DNA of 6,045 nt, taken from Chthoniobacteraceae bacterium (lineage in GTDB: Bacteria; Verrucomicrobiota; Verrucomicrobiia; Chthoniobacterales; Chthoniobacteraceae). The notes below the pieces were generated by a model that did no database searches, was not told where the DNA came from, and saw only the letters and a program-made list of their open reading frames with translations. The stretch is from assembly GCA_947478975.1 (NCBI GenBank), contig CANJYI010000183.1, positions 1-6,045 of the forward strand, written 5' to 3'. Position 1 is the stretch's first letter. The number at the start of each line of letters is the position of its first letter. Position numbers and translations under genes: made by a program. Positions 1 to 5,419 of the stretch are shown in pieces.

Positions 1-140
1 GACTGCAGCTTGTGCGGATTCACCCCGGCTGGGATGAACACAAGCCGATCCAGCCCGAGTTGCTCCACCGCGTCCTGTGCCAGCAACAGGTGCCCGTGGT
101 GAACCGGATCGAAGCTGCCTCCAAATAGAGCAATGCGCAT
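1..140 (-). CDS. nadD: Nicotinate-nucleotide adenylyltransferase, N-terminal part (runs off the left edge)
   Basis: The first 46 residues are present; the rest lies beyond the left edge. The enzyme transfers AMP from ATP to nicotinate mononucleotide to give deamido-NAD, the second-last step of NAD synthesis in the cytoplasm. Residues 7-17 read GGSFDPVHHGH, the nucleotidyltransferase signature; its HHGH (14-17) is the ATP-binding HxGH motif. PAGVNPHK at 37-44 is the next conserved NadD block. The family is about 190-220 residues, so roughly a fifth is visible. The ATG at 138-140 is the natural start because the family begins almost directly at this motif. It is preceded by CCCCACCC, not by a Shine-Dalgarno. 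The gene points the same way as the thrC-like operon but is 223 bases from it, with a hairpin between them, so it is probably a separate unit. Confidence 0.93.
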   Translation of the reverse strand, partial: MRIALFGGSFDPVHHGHLLLAQDAVEQLGLDRLVFIPAGVNPHKLQ

Positions 141-331
141 GGGTGGGGTGGGGCCAAGCAGGGAAGTCTGCGCAAACAAAGGCCTTTTCGCGACAGCTCC
201 GGCTTATCGGCGGCTGAAGCACGTGAGTTCGGGGGGAGCCCTCGCAGCCCCACGACTTGGTCGCCCCGCGTAACGAAGGCCACGCCACCGAGGGTCTTCC
301 TTCCCTCGGGCATAGGCATCTTAAATTTCCG
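141..331. other. Intergenic stretch with no supported gene
   Basis: No convincing gene lies between nadD and the NIL-domain gene. One minus-strand frame is open from inside the 3' end of the NIL gene through this stretch and into nadD out of frame. After a plausible-looking beginning (KMPMPEGRKTLGG, ATGs near 314-319) it turns into Pro/Arg/Cys-rich sequence typical of a non-coding frame in GC-rich DNA, and it overlaps the start of nadD. The nadD promoter probably lies here, but I could not pick out clear -35 and -10 boxes. Confidence 0.4.
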
Positions 332-353
332 CGCCCCCCGGATGCGGAGGGCG
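332..353 (-). terminator. Hairpin 10 bases past the NIL gene, possible operon terminator
   Basis: A 9-pair GC-rich stem (332-340 with 345-353, one G-U pair on the minus strand) closes a 4-base loop. It begins 10 bases after the stop codon of the NIL-domain gene. On the minus strand it is followed by CGGAAATTTAAG, which is not a good U-tract. It could be a weak intrinsic terminator or a hairpin protecting the 3' end of the mRNA. The position supports the operon ending here; the mechanism is uncertain. Confidence 0.45.
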
Positions 354-363
354 TCGAAAAGCT

Positions 364-612
364 TCAGCTCGCGATTGTATTCATCTCCACGGGGTCCACT
401 TTGACCCCTTCGCTCTCAAGCCAAGCGATGGCCTTGGTGATTTCGTCCGCTTCCCCCTCTAAAGAAAGGGACACGATCCCCACCTCATCCGTCACGCTGG
501 CTTGGCGGATGTTGGGCACGACGGCGAACTCCTTGGACAACTCCCAGAGAAGCGGCCGCGTGATGAGCTGCGGCGGGAAGTTCAGCCAAAAGCGGGTGTG
601 TTGAATGGCCAT
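364..612 (-). CDS. Stand-alone NIL-domain protein
   Basis: This 82-residue protein is almost entirely one NIL domain (about residues 6-77), a small ferredoxin-like alpha/beta fold. Seen in the sequence: the first beta strand RFWLNFP, the helix PLLWELSKEF, the strand pair around VVPNIRQASV and GIVSLSLEG, the second helix ITKAIAWLES, and the closing GVKVDPVE typical of the family. The domain is best known as the methionine-sensing C-terminal domain of the MetN transporter ATPase, and is also found in proteins of a homocysteine-forming pathway in anaerobes. Here it has no ATPase or iron-sulfur motif attached. It is the third gene of the SAM-riboswitch operon, 19 bases after the sulfur carrier. 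I infer a role as a methionine sensor or a partner in sulfur transfer; the exact function is unknown. The start ATG has only a weak AGG upstream. Confidence 0.85.
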   Translation of the reverse strand: MAIQHTRFWLNFPPQLITRPLLWELSKEFAVVPNIRQASVTDEVGIVSLSLEGEADEITKAIAWLESEGVKVDPVEMNTIAS

Positions 613-631
613 GAATCAACCTAGCGCAAGA

Positions 632-904
632 CTAGCCTCCTGCAATAGCGGGAACGATGGAGATTTCGTCCGTCGGCTTGACGGGCGTTGCCGCCTCCTG
701 GAGGAAACGGATGTCTTCATCGTTTACGAACACGTTCACAAAACGGCGCACGTTGCCGCTCTCGTCGCAAATGCGTTCGTTCAAACCTGGGAAAGCCTGC
801 TCCAGGGAATGGAGCACTTCAGCGATGGTGGTGCCGGCGGCTTCGACAACTTCCAGTTCGCCGGTGAGCTTGCGCAAAGGGGTGGGGATTCTGACTGTGG
901 GCAT
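632..904 (-). CDS. CysO/MoaD/ThiS-family sulfur-carrier protein
   Basis: A 90-residue beta-grasp protein ending in Gly-Gly (residues 89-90), the tail that is adenylated and turned into a thiocarboxylate in this family. RRFVNVFVNDEDIRF (53-67) and the terminal VPAIAGG closely match, from memory, mycobacterial CysO (RFVNIYVNDEDVRF; LPAVAGG). CysO gives its thiocarboxylate sulfur to the PLP enzyme CysM to make cysteine. The similarity is better than to molybdopterin-synthase MoaD, and no molybdopterin genes are nearby. The gene lies 41 bases after the threonine-synthase-like gene, a PLP enzyme of the same fold type as CysM, and 19 bases before the NIL-domain gene, so the three are probably co-transcribed. 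No activating E1-like (MoeZ/ThiF) or JAMM protease gene is in the window. No Shine-Dalgarno precedes the ATG. The family is certain; the acceptor of the sulfur is inferred. Confidence 0.88.
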   Translation of the reverse strand: MPTVRIPTPLRKLTGELEVVEAAGTTIAEVLHSLEQAFPGLNERICDESGNVRRFVNVFVNDEDIRFLQEAATPVKPTDEISIVPAIAGG

Positions 905-945
905 AATATAAGACGGGGTGTGGGTGGATGGAAAAGAGGGGCCTC

Positions 946-2208
946 CTAGAAGGCGGCGGCTGCGAGGTCGGGTGCGTAAACCTTTTCCTCAAATTCGCGA
1001 ATGTTCGGTGCAATCAGGCGCGGGGCGCCGCACTTTCCAATGATCGCCTCCTGCGTCTTGAGGCCGTGCCCGGTGATGCAGAGCACCGCGCTGTCGTCCT
1101 TCCCAATATGGCCCGAGGCGATGAGTTTTTTAGCGCCGGCCACAGTGACGCCGCCCGCAGTTTCCGCAAAGATGCCGGCGTATTCGGCCAGCATCCGAAT
1201 GCCCTCGACGACCTCTTCGTCTGAGACATCCTCGGCGGAACCGCCGGTTTGCCTCATCGAATGGATGGCGTAGTAGCCGTCGGCAGGGGTCCCGATGGCG
1301 AGCGATTTGACGATGGTATCCGGCTTGGGGACCGGCTTGACGATGTCCGTGCCCCGCTTGAGGGCGTGGGAGATCGGGGCGCAGCCGGTGGCCTGGGTGC
1401 CGTGTACGCTGAAGGGCGTGTTCTCCACAAGGCCAAGCTGGGCGAACTCTTTGTAGGACTTGTGGATCTTGGTCAGAAGCGAGCCCGAGGCCATCGGAAT
1501 GACGGTGTGCTGGGGGATCCTCCAGCCGAGCTGCTCGCAGATCTCAAAGCCCATGGACTTGGAGCCCTCGGCGTAGTACGGCCGGAGGTTGACGTTCACA
1601 AAGCCCCAGCCGTATTTCCCGGCGATCTCAGAGCAGAGCCGGTTGACCTGGTCGTAGGCGCCCTGGATGGCGATGACCTGCGTGCCGTAGATGAGGGAGC
1701 CCAGCACTTTTCCCTGCTCCAGATCCGCAGGAATGAGCACGTAGCTTTTGAGTCCCGCGCTCGCGGCGTTCGCGGCAACCGAGTTGGCGAGGTTGCCGGT
1801 GGAGGCACAGGCCACCACTGTAAAGCCGAGTTCCCGGGCCCGGCTCAGCGCCACGGAGACGACGCGGTCCTTGAAGGAGAGGGTGGGGTAGTTGACGGTG
1901 TCGTTCTTGATCCAGAGCTCGCGGATTCCGAGTAGCTTGGCGAGGCGGTCCGCCTTGATGAGGGGGGTGAAGCCGACCTCCATGCCGACGGTGGGCTCGC
2001 CGTCGATCGGCAGCAGTTCGCGGTAGCGCCACATCGTGTGCGGTCGGGATTCAATGCGCTGGCGGGTGAGCACCCGGCCGATCGCCTCGTAGTCGTAGGC
2101 GGCTTCAAGAGGGCCAAAGTCGAAGTCGCACACATGGATCGCCTGCTTGGGGTAGAGGCGTCCGCATTCGCGGCATTTGAGATTGCTGAAGAAGGGCTTG
2201 GATTGCAT
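946..2208 (-). CDS. thrC: Threonine synthase-like PLP enzyme under SAM riboswitch control
   Basis: A 420-residue fold-type II PLP enzyme. By family, it converts O-phosphohomoserine to threonine. Seen: an N-terminal zinc-ribbon-like segment with C12, C15 and C27, whose usual fourth Cys is Asp30 (CDFDFGPL); the PLP lysine K113 in SFKDR; the ASTGNLANS loop (135-143); the GSLLTK phosphate loop (242-247); and CITGHGLK (377-384) near the C-terminus. The ATG at 2206-2208 is chosen because the protein then begins MQSKPFF just before the zinc ribbon, as in relatives, and has an SD-like GGAGAAAGG ending 10 bases upstream. A GTG at 2338-2340 would add 44 residues, but it lies in the conserved 3' part of the riboswitch and is very unlikely. 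First gene of an operon with the sulfur carrier and the NIL protein. That setting suggests it may instead, or in addition, make homocysteine from O-phosphohomoserine with sulfur delivered by the carrier. The family is certain, the physiological product is not. Confidence 0.9.
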   Translation of the reverse strand: MQSKPFFSNLKCRECGRLYPKQAIHVCDFDFGPLEAAYDYEAIGRVLTRQRIESRPHTMWRYRELLPIDGEPTVGMEVGFTPLIKADRLAKLLGIRELWIKNDTVNYPTLSFKDRVVSVALSRARELGFTVVACASTGNLANSVAANAASAGLKSYVLIPADLEQGKVLGSLIYGTQVIAIQGAYDQVNRLCSEIAGKYGWGFVNVNLRPYYAEGSKSMGFEICEQLGWRIPQHTVIPMASGSLLTKIHKSYKEFAQLGLVENTPFSVHGTQATGCAPISHALKRGTDIVKPVPKPDTIVKSLAIGTPADGYYAIHSMRQTGGSAEDVSDEEVVEGIRMLAEYAGIFAETAGGVTVAGAKKLIASGHIGKDDSAVLCITGHGLKTQEAIIGKCGAPRLIAPNIREFEEKVYAPDLAAAAF

Positions 2209-2218
2209 AGGGATGTTG

Positions 2219-2227
2219 CCTTTCTCC
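2219..2227 (-). promoter_or_regulatory. Ribosome binding site of the thrC-like gene
   Basis: The minus strand reads GGAGAAAGG, ending 10 bases before the ATG at 2208. It is the clearest Shine-Dalgarno-like sequence in the window and supports the 420-residue start over the longer GTG start. The leader segment CUUUC (minus strand, 2257-2253) can pair with its GAAAG, a possible sequestering helix for riboswitch control. That pairing is only 5 pairs long and is tentative. Confidence 0.5.
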
Positions 2228-2299
2228 AAGAGGGCCTCCAGATGTTCCTGTGGAAAGCCGATGAAGTGCCCGCACCGGCTGCAAAGAAACCGGGGCAGT

Positions 2300-2431
2300 C
2301 CTTCATCTTTTCCCCGCAAAAACGGAGCTGGATTTGGCACCTGGTCCCCGAAACAACGCTTTTTACAGCGGCGTACCCGGGCGGTTGCCGTGGCTTCATA
2401 GGGCCAGTCCCTCAGCCACTCTTGATGAAAG
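2300..2431 (-). promoter_or_regulatory. SAM-I (S-box) riboswitch aptamer
   Basis: The minus strand carries the S-box signature in the right order. P1 is CUUUCAUC (2431-2424) paired with GAUGAAGG (2307-2300), 8 pairs with one G-U. AAGAG follows the 5' strand. P2 is GUGGCU (2419-2414) paired with AGCCAC (2395-2390), enclosing the conserved GAGGGACUGGCCCUAUGA kink-turn and pseudoknot-loop region. GGCAACC begins the P3 region, which holds an imperfect hairpin. GGUGCCAAAUCC is the hallmark J3/4 core. P4 is CUCCG/CGGGG around a U-rich loop. The family binds S-adenosylmethionine and switches off downstream genes when SAM is plentiful. It starts about 10 bases after a predicted -10 box and ends 91 bases before the thrC-like ATG. 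There is no U-tract between aptamer and ATG, so control is more likely at translation. Recognised by eye from consensus; nearly every conserved block is present. Confidence 0.93.
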
Positions 2432-2440
2432 TGAGCCGAG

Positions 2441-2470
2441 ACAATAGGGGCCGCGCAGCTTTGTCGTCAA
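2441..2470 (-). promoter_or_regulatory. Predicted sigma70-type promoter of the riboswitch operon
   Basis: On the minus strand, TTGACG (2470-2465, 5 of 6 to the -35 consensus) is followed after 18 bases by TATTGT (2446-2441, 4 of 6 to the -10 consensus). A start of transcription about 7 bases further on would fall directly before riboswitch helix P1, where a leader RNA should begin. The position makes the call more credible than the box matches alone. Confidence 0.6.
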
Positions 2471-2680
2471 CGCGTAAAATGTCTGCCGCCCGCGCCCCTT
2501 CGCGGCAAAATGATAGACCGCTGAACGCGCCTCCGCAGGGAACAGGTACGCCGCAGATGCGCTTGTCTGGACGAAACGGTGAGCCTGTTTGTCGGAGTAG
2601 GGGGCCGGTTTGCAGCGGGCTCTGGAACGGAAACTTAGAGGCCCTTCTGGGTGTGGCCTGTAAGTGTTTCATTCAGAGAT
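2471..2680. other. Intergenic stretch with no supported gene
   Basis: Nothing convincing is coded here. A minus-strand frame at 2412-2672 is open, but it ends inside the riboswitch and its translation has no recognisable features. A 6-pair hairpin (2484-2489 with 2502-2507) lies just upstream of the operon promoter. Its role is unknown. Confidence 0.4.
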
Positions 2681-2778
2681 GTATCCGCAGATTCCGCAGA
2701 TGTAACGGAGGGCAAGAAAACGCAAAAAGCATCCGCGTAGCCCTTTTTCATCTGTGGACATCTTCTTCATCTGCGGAT
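2681..2778. repeat. Intergenic inverted-repeat element of the ATCCGCAGAT type
   Basis: ATCCGCAGAT at 2683-2692 is exactly inverted as ATCTGCGGAT at 2769-2778. Inside this outer pair, TCCGCAGATG (2693-2702) is matched by CATCTGTGGA (2749-2758) with one mismatch. Further in, GGGC/GCCC (2710-2713, 2740-2743) and AAAAAG/CTTTTT (2724-2729, 2743-2748) are also inverted. The left arm is two near-tandem copies of the same 9-10 base unit. Such strings recur between genes in many bacterial genomes, to my recollection often in Verrucomicrobia. It lies 22 bases past the stop of the GMC gene, so it may act as a 3'-end structure. It has no coding capacity. Confidence 0.65.
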
Positions 2779-2800
2779 CACTGCCCGCCGGCAACCAGCC

Positions 2801-4516
2801 CTAGAGCGCGTCCTTTTTGAGCGCGTCGACGGCGAACTCCGCCGCCCGCGCGGTGAGCGCCATGTAGGTTAGCGAGGGATTCACGCAGGAGGCGGAGGTC
2901 ATGCACGCGCCGTCGGTCACGAACACATTTGGCACGGAGTGGACTTGGTTCTGCGCGTTGAGAACGGAGGTGCGCGGGTCGCGCCCCATCCGGGCGGTCC
3001 CCATTTCGTGGATGGCCATGCCAAGGAAGGAGCCGGAGTCGTAGCTCTTGACGTTTTTGAAGCCGCAGGTCTCGAGCATCTCTTTGGCGTCGTTTGCCAT
3101 GTCGAGGCGCATCTTCCTTTCGTTTTCCTTGAGTTCCGCGTCGAACACCACCACCGGCAGCCCCCACTTGTCGCGGGTGTTCCGGTCCAGATACAGGCGG
3201 TTTTCCGGGTCGGGCAGGGTTTCTCCAAAACCGGTCAGTCCCATGGTCCAGTCGCCCGGCTGCGTGAGCTTTTCCTTGAAGTCCGCGCCGAAGGCCAATT
3301 CGGCGACGTTGCGCTGCCAGTTGCCGCGGCTCGCACCGCCCTGGTAGCCGAACCCCCGCAGATAGTCGCGCTTGTCGCCGCCGAAGTTGCGGTACCTGGG
3401 GATGTAGATGCCGTTGGCCCGGCGGCCGTAATAGTACTTGTCCAGATCCCCCTCCCAAACCCCGCTGGCGCCCACTTTGAAGTGATGATCCATGAGATTG
3501 CGTCCCAGAACGCCCGAATCGTTACCCAATCCGTCGGGGAACCTGCCGGAGGTGGAGTTGAGCAGCAGCGCGGTGGAGGCTACTGCGCTGGCGCACACAA
3601 AGATCACTTTTGCGAAGTACTCGCGTTCCTGCAAGGTCACCGCGTCCCGGACGCGCACGCCGGTGGCCCGCTGCTTGCGTTCGTCATAGATGATTTCGGT
3701 CACCACGGAGTCGGGACGGAGGGTGAGGCGGCCGGTTTTTGCGGCGGGGGGCAGCGTGCAGGACTGGGTGCTGAAATACGCGCCAAAGGGGCACCCTAGG
3801 GAGCACTTGTTGCGGTACTGGCAGCTGCCGCGGCCGACCCCGAGTTGTTCCTTGGCGGCCTCGGAAAGGTTGGCCACCCGGCCGATGGTCATGTGTCTGC
3901 CGGGGAACTGTTTCTCAAGGCGTTTGCGCGTTTCCTTTTCGACGTAAAACATCTCCATGGGCGGGAGAAACTCGCTGTCCGGGAGCTGGGGCAGGCCAAG
4001 CTTTTCGCCGGAAATGCCCGCAAACTTCTCCACATAGGAGTACCAAGGCTCGATGTCCTTGTAGCGGATGGGCCAGTCGACGGCGACGCCCTCGCGGAGG
4101 TTGGCTTCGAAGTCCAGGTCGCTCCAGCGGTAGGACTGGCGGCCCCACATGATGGATTTGCCCCCGACGATGTTGGGCCTGAACCAGTCGAACCGTTTCT
4201 GCTCCCGGTAGAGCGAGTCGGAGTCGGTGAGCCAGTACTTTTCCGTCATCTCGTTGTACGGGTAGTCCCGGGCGAGCTTGGGATGGGATTCGATCTGGGC
4301 GACCGTCAGGCGGCCTCCGTAGGAAGATTCCCAGGGGGCCTTCATGGCGTTCTCGTAGCCGGAGACGTGTTCGAGCTGCCTCCCCCGTTCGAGCATCAGG
4401 ACGGTGAGTCCCTTTTCGGTGAGTTCCTTAGCGGCCCACCCTCCGGAAACGCCGGAACCAACGACGATGGCGTCGTAAGTGAGTTCTTTGACGGAGTCGA
4501 TCGAGAGCGTTGCCAT
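2801..4516 (-). CDS. GMC-family FAD-dependent dehydrogenase, large subunit
   Basis: A 571-residue flavoprotein of the GMC family, in the gluconate/sorbitol/glucose dehydrogenase branch, which oxidises a sugar or alcohol and passes electrons on. Seen: the FAD-binding Rossmann motif VVGSGVSGG (18-26) with ribose-binding E44 in LERG; the NIVGGKSIMWG signature (115-125); a cysteine motif C232-x5-C238-x3-C242-P; HEMGTARMG (503-511) and VNPSLT (545-550). The last two hold the likely catalytic pair H503 and N546. Similarly placed cysteines hold a 3Fe-4S cluster in bacterial FAD glucose dehydrogenase, so one is likely here. No signal peptide is visible. The gene is 73 bases downstream of the Tat-signalled subunit-3 gene, so export as a complex is likely. 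The ATG is preceded by CTTTTCCC, not a Shine-Dalgarno. The sugar or alcohol used cannot be told from the sequence. Confidence 0.92.
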   Translation of the reverse strand: MATLSIDSVKELTYDAIVVGSGVSGGWAAKELTEKGLTVLMLERGRQLEHVSGYENAMKAPWESSYGGRLTVAQIESHPKLARDYPYNEMTEKYWLTDSDSLYREQKRFDWFRPNIVGGKSIMWGRQSYRWSDLDFEANLREGVAVDWPIRYKDIEPWYSYVEKFAGISGEKLGLPQLPDSEFLPPMEMFYVEKETRKRLEKQFPGRHMTIGRVANLSEAAKEQLGVGRGSCQYRNKCSLGCPFGAYFSTQSCTLPPAAKTGRLTLRPDSVVTEIIYDERKQRATGVRVRDAVTLQEREYFAKVIFVCASAVASTALLLNSTSGRFPDGLGNDSGVLGRNLMDHHFKVGASGVWEGDLDKYYYGRRANGIYIPRYRNFGGDKRDYLRGFGYQGGASRGNWQRNVAELAFGADFKEKLTQPGDWTMGLTGFGETLPDPENRLYLDRNTRDKWGLPVVVFDAELKENERKMRLDMANDAKEMLETCGFKNVKSYDSGSFLGMAIHEMGTARMGRDPRTSVLNAQNQVHSVPNVFVTDGACMTSASCVNPSLTYMALTARAAEFAVDALKKDAL

Positions 4517-4589
4517 GGGAAAAGTTTATTTGGGGCTGAAAGGAGATGGGCGCCGTGTGGGCGTCCGGAACGGGGCGCTTGGCGAAGGG

Positions 4590-5120
4590 TCAAAGGGCCC
4601 AGGCCTTCTGCCCGGGCTGGAGTGGTGTTTCTCCCTGGAACTTTCCGGGGATTGGCAGGTAGACCAGCGCCTTTGTGGCGCCGATCTCTGAGGTGAAATA
4701 GCCCGCCACCGTCAGTTGCTTGAGCAGCAGAAAGAACGCCTTGTCGGTCTGGGTGGAGGCCAGCAGCACGGTGTGCCTTTGGGCTGGAGTCAGCTCCGTG
4801 AAGGCCTTTCCATGGGCGCTGCGCGCGGCTGCTTCCAACCGTGCGAGCCCGTCGTAAAAGCGGATCTGCGCCTCGGGCCGGTAGCAGTCCCGCAGCACGC
4901 GGACGATGAACTTCTCGACGCCGGCGGCCTTGGCCCCCGGGGTGTCCGTGGTCGGAATGATCGTGTCGGCCGCCTCGGCCAGCAGGGCCTCCTGCGAGGC
5001 GCTTACTAAAAGAGGGGCGCCGGTGTTCAGGACCTGGCCTTGCAGCGCGGCGGTCAGTTCGGCGGAGAGGACGCCTCCAAGGATCAGGCTGAGGTTGCGG
5101 ACGGCTTCTCTGCGGTTCAT
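4590..5120 (-). CDS. Gluconate 2-dehydrogenase subunit 3-like protein (Tat-exported small subunit)
   Basis: A 176-residue protein matching the gluconate 2-dehydrogenase subunit 3 family. In known members this subunit carries the Tat signal and takes the folded FAD subunit across the membrane. Seen: MNRREAVRNL followed by the hydrophobic stretch SLILGGVLSAELTAAL, a Tat-like N-terminus; the conserved block ADTIIPTTDTPGA (51-63); and GYFTSEIGATK with YLPIPGKF near the C-terminus (140-161). The ATG at 5118-5120 is preferred because the Tat motif then sits at the very N-terminus and the upstream CTTTCCC resembles that before the GMC gene. An in-frame ATG at 5145-5147 would add MAHHLRSFP and has a weak AGG upstream; it cannot be excluded. 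It is the first gene of the pair, with the GMC subunit after it. No heme-binding CxxCH subunit is in the window, so the complex may lack one, or it is encoded elsewhere. Confidence 0.88.
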   Translation of the reverse strand: MNRREAVRNLSLILGGVLSAELTAALQGQVLNTGAPLLVSASQEALLAEAADTIIPTTDTPGAKAAGVEKFIVRVLRDCYRPEAQIRFYDGLARLEAAARSAHGKAFTELTPAQRHTVLLASTQTDKAFFLLLKQLTVAGYFTSEIGATKALVYLPIPGKFQGETPLQPGQKAWAL

Positions 5121-5419
5121 GGGAAAGGAGCGGAGGTGATGGGCCATATGCAGGACCTAGCTAAAATCCTAAGGGCGGGGGCCGGAAAGGAGAAGTCGCA
5201 AAAGAGAGGGCGCAGGAGGCGAGGGTATGGGCCCGTTCTTGCAGTGAATGCCAATCTTGAACTTTCTGGCCTACTTCAGATTAAGCCACGGCGTGCCTGC
5301 CCCCAAAGACTTATTCAGGCAGAGGCCTGCCCCCATGATGGCGTGCGAATCAGCTTCGAGCCCTCGGCTAGGCGTGCCTCATGGGGAGGCGTTGCTGAGG
5401 CAACGGGGGCGGCTCCCCG
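5121..5419. other. Divergent intergenic region with polypurine tract, short repeats and hairpin
   Basis: About 300 bases separate the dehydrogenase operon (minus strand) from the Verru_Chthon-like gene (plus strand), so promoters for both should lie here. Roughly 5166-5230 is strongly purine-rich on the plus strand. GCCTGCCCCCA occurs twice (5295-5305 and 5325-5335) and GGCGTGC three times (5290, 5340, 5371). A weak plus-strand promoter candidate is TTGAAC (5257-5262), 17 bases, ATTAAG (5280-5285). I see no convincing gene. Confidence 0.45.
5383..5418 (+). promoter_or_regulatory. Hairpin directly before the start codon of the Verru_Chthon-like gene
   Basis: GGGGAG (5383-5388) pairs with CTCCCC (5413-5418). 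Inside it, GTTGC (5391-5395) pairs with GCAAC (5400-5404) around the loop TGAG. The structure ends one base before the ATG at 5420 and would cover the ribosome landing site, so it could limit translation from that ATG. Without a U-tract it is not an intrinsic terminator. The function is inferred from position only. Confidence 0.4.

Noticed and set aside
20..319. A 99-residue minus-strand frame starting MPMPEGRKTLGG
   Set aside because: It overlaps the start of nadD out of frame, and its second half is low-quality Pro/Cys/Arg-rich sequence. The first 30 residues look more protein-like, so a decayed or very short gene cannot be fully excluded.
1249..1935. A 228-residue open frame on the plus strand opposite the thrC-like gene
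   Set aside because: It lies wholly antisense to a gene with clear PLP-enzyme motifs, and its Gly/Val/Asp-rich translation shows no domain. Long antisense frames are common in GC-rich genes.
2412..2672. An 86-residue minus-strand frame upstream of the thrC-like gene
   Set aside because: It covers the predicted promoter and runs into the 5' part of the SAM riboswitch, and has no recognisable features.
2681..2778. CRISPR-like array suggested by repeated ATCCGCAGAT units
   Set aside because: The units are only about 10 bases, partly inverted, and have no regular spacers. It is an inverted-repeat element, not a CRISPR array.
2939..4696. Two long plus-strand open frames (2939-3799 and 3845-4696) opposite the GMC gene
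   Set aside because: Both are antisense to the FAD-binding and catalytic regions of the GMC gene and have no recognisable domains; the composition is that of a complementary shadow frame.
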